Origin: a virus
Length of the DNA: 27,692 bases
IMG/VR virus record: IMGVR_UViG_3300048800_000081
Coordinates: 1 to 27,692 of that record
Strand: one strand, 5' to 3'
The notes under the pieces were generated by a model. The model made no database searches, was not told the DNA's origin, and saw nothing but the letters and a program-made list of their open reading frames with translations. This document shows positions 26,980 to 27,692 of this stretch, in pieces. A program made the translations under genes and the position numbers. Position 1 is the stretch's first letter, and each line of letters starts with the position of its first letter.

Positions 26980-27650
26980 ACGAGCGCATCCGGGCGAACG
27001 GCGATGAGGAGGCCATTGTCGGCGAGATCACCTTCGGGCCGTTTTCCAGCCCGCTGATGAAGGCGATCTTCAAGCGCTTCGGCAAGAAAGCGTTCGGGCG
27101 GTCGAGCGCGTGCGCTGAGTTCGAGAGCTTTCTTCACGCCATCGCTGACGAGCGAAGCGCGGAATTCGTCATGAAACGAGTGGGCAAGAAACCTCTCGGA
27201 GATTGCTGCCTTGAGATCGGCACCTTCCACGGTATCACCGCGATCATCCTGTCGCAGTTTTTCGACAAGGTGATCTGCGTCAGCGTTGACGAAATGCCGG
27301 TGATGAAGCGCGAGATTGTGGATTATCTCGGCATCAAGAATATCGCGTTCTACGATGCGAAGGACAACAAGGACAAGGCCGCGTTCATCAACGCCGCGAA
27401 GTTCGATTTCTGCTATCAGGACGGCGACCACACGCACGATACTTATAGCGATTTCGATCTGGTGAAGCGCTGCGGGCGCGTGCTGTTCCACGAATTTTGG
27501 CCGCTGCAAGCGCCGGTCTGGAACCTGGTCAACAGCCTGCCGCAGGACGAAGTTATTCATGCGCAATTCGATTGCCTCGCCTATTGGGAGAAGAACCCTC
27601 TCCCATCGGGGGAGGGCAGGGTGGGGGAGATAGGGTCGATCAATGGATAG
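26973..27650 (+). CDS. SAM-dependent methyltransferase (Methyltransf_24 type), second paralogue
   Basis: The C-terminal two thirds parallel the preceding gene: CCLEIGTFHGITAIILSQFF, DKVICVSVDE, KFDFCYQDGDHTHDTYSDFD and LVKRCGRVLFHEFWPL. An extra N-terminal ~70 residues (EITFGPFSSPLMKAIFKRFG) have no recognised domain. The pair probably arose by duplication or joint capture. The C-terminus (NPLPSGEGRVGEIGSING) is repeat-encoded, ending at TAG 27648-27650, which overlaps the next ATG. The substrate is unknown. Confidence 0.82.
   Translation: MLNERIRANGDEEAIVGEITFGPFSSPLMKAIFKRFGKKAFGRSSACAEFESFLHAIADERSAEFVMKRVGKKPLGDCCLEIGTFHGITAIILSQFFDKVICVSVDEMPVMKREIVDYLGIKNIAFYDAKDNKDKAAFINAAKFDFCYQDGDHTHDTYSDFDLVKRCGRVLFHEFWPLQAPVWNLVNSLPQDEVIHAQFDCLAYWEKNPLPSGEGRVGEIGSING
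27592..27630 (+). repeat. Dispersed palindromic repeat, family A, shortened copy
   Basis: AGAACCCTCTCCCATCGGG through GGGTGGGGGAGA, first core only. It is in frame at the end of the second methyltransferase and adds Pro/Gly-rich residues. It is the last copy in the window and repeats the gene-end position seen at 25792 and 26365. Confidence 0.88.
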
Positions 27651-27692
27651 GCTGATCAAGCGCCTAGACGCAACGCCTGACGCCGACCTGAT
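27643..27692 (+). CDS. Start of a further gene, cut by the window edge
   Basis: ATG 27643 overlaps the upstream TAG and opens MDRLIKRLDATPDADL, still open at the end. Too little is visible to assign a family. The overlapping start suggests it continues the same operon. Confidence 0.5.
   Translation, partial: MDRLIKRLDATPDADL

Larger units (their letters stand above)
148..27692. mobile_element. Integrated temperate phage, left portion (right end not in window)
   Basis: The element starts at tRNA-Glu with an integrase. It carries repressor/Cro with operators, a VapE replication module, a Q-like antiterminator, HNH endonuclease, small and large terminase, prohead protease, HK97-type capsid, portal and head-tail connector genes. 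This gene content and order identify a prophage with a siphovirus-like head. No tail, holin or lysin genes are recognised here, so the phage continues beyond 27692. One gene (the methyltransferase) is frameshifted and another junction may be mutated, so whether the phage is functional is open. Confidence 0.93.

Noticed and set aside
24265-27630. A CRISPR-like array made by the repeated GC-rich units.
   Set aside because: The units are 0.5-1.5 kb apart, vary in length, are palindromic and lie at gene ends. There are no short uniform spacers and no cas genes.

Overview
The window is the left end of an integrated temperate phage with a siphovirus-like (HK97-type) head module. It sits in what looks like a moderately GC-rich proteobacterial genome, probably betaproteobacterial. 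That host guess rests on gene style and on the dispersed GC-rich palindromic repeats, not on a taxonomic marker. Two host tRNA genes (Ala-GGC, Glu-UUC) behind a good promoter open the window. A large serine recombinase gene runs into the tRNA-Glu gene and ends inside it, so tRNA-Glu is the likely attachment site. The right prophage end and the tail, lysis and host-lysis genes lie beyond the window.

Layout. (1) 183-5879, minus strand: the recombinase plus a chain of 13 small genes, most joined by 4-bp ATGA stop/start overlaps. Only an ASCH-like protein and some membrane proteins can be characterised. (2) 5880-6433: non-coding, with leader hairpins, a palindromic repeat, a leftward promoter (PL) with two operators, and a terminator. 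(3) 6434-7698: a lambda-like immunity region. A short HTH repressor and a zinc-ribbon membrane protein in the position of lambda rex run left. Three operators spaced 24-25 bp surround a rightward promoter for a Cro-like gene. PL and PR carry the same 11-bp operator at the same position to the base. (4) 7793-11640: rightward early genes, a VapE-type replication ATPase, a striking origin-like array of 9-bp repeats with two nested perfect inverted repeats, and a Q-like antiterminator followed by a promoter/terminator pair. (5) 11644-21650: HNH endonuclease, a ParB-methyltransferase broken at a G10 tract, small and large terminase, prohead protease, capsid, two small proteins, portal, a collagen-like protein and a gp6-like connector. 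(6) 21647-22704: a small accessory operon with its own promoter, a perfect palindromic operator, a mini-HTH protein and a terminator. (7) 22734-27692: conserved phage proteins and then a glycan/methyl-modification cassette (DUF115-like, GT9-like, GT29-like, three SAM methyltransferases).

How it works together (inference): the repressor and operators hold lysogeny. Rightward early transcription makes VapE, which probably acts at the adjacent repeat array. Q would then carry transcription past the terminator at 11608-11640 into packaging and head genes. The modification cassette, lying among virion genes, may decorate the particle or alter the host surface.

Most notable observations: the phase-variable-looking G10 tract inside the methyltransferase (with a G8 tract in its leader); the nested inverted repeats after vapE; the base-exact OL/OR symmetry; a point change at 2847 that removes one gene's start and its neighbour's stop at once; and a dispersed repeat that supplies stop codons, start codons and C-terminal tails to genes of the modification cassette.
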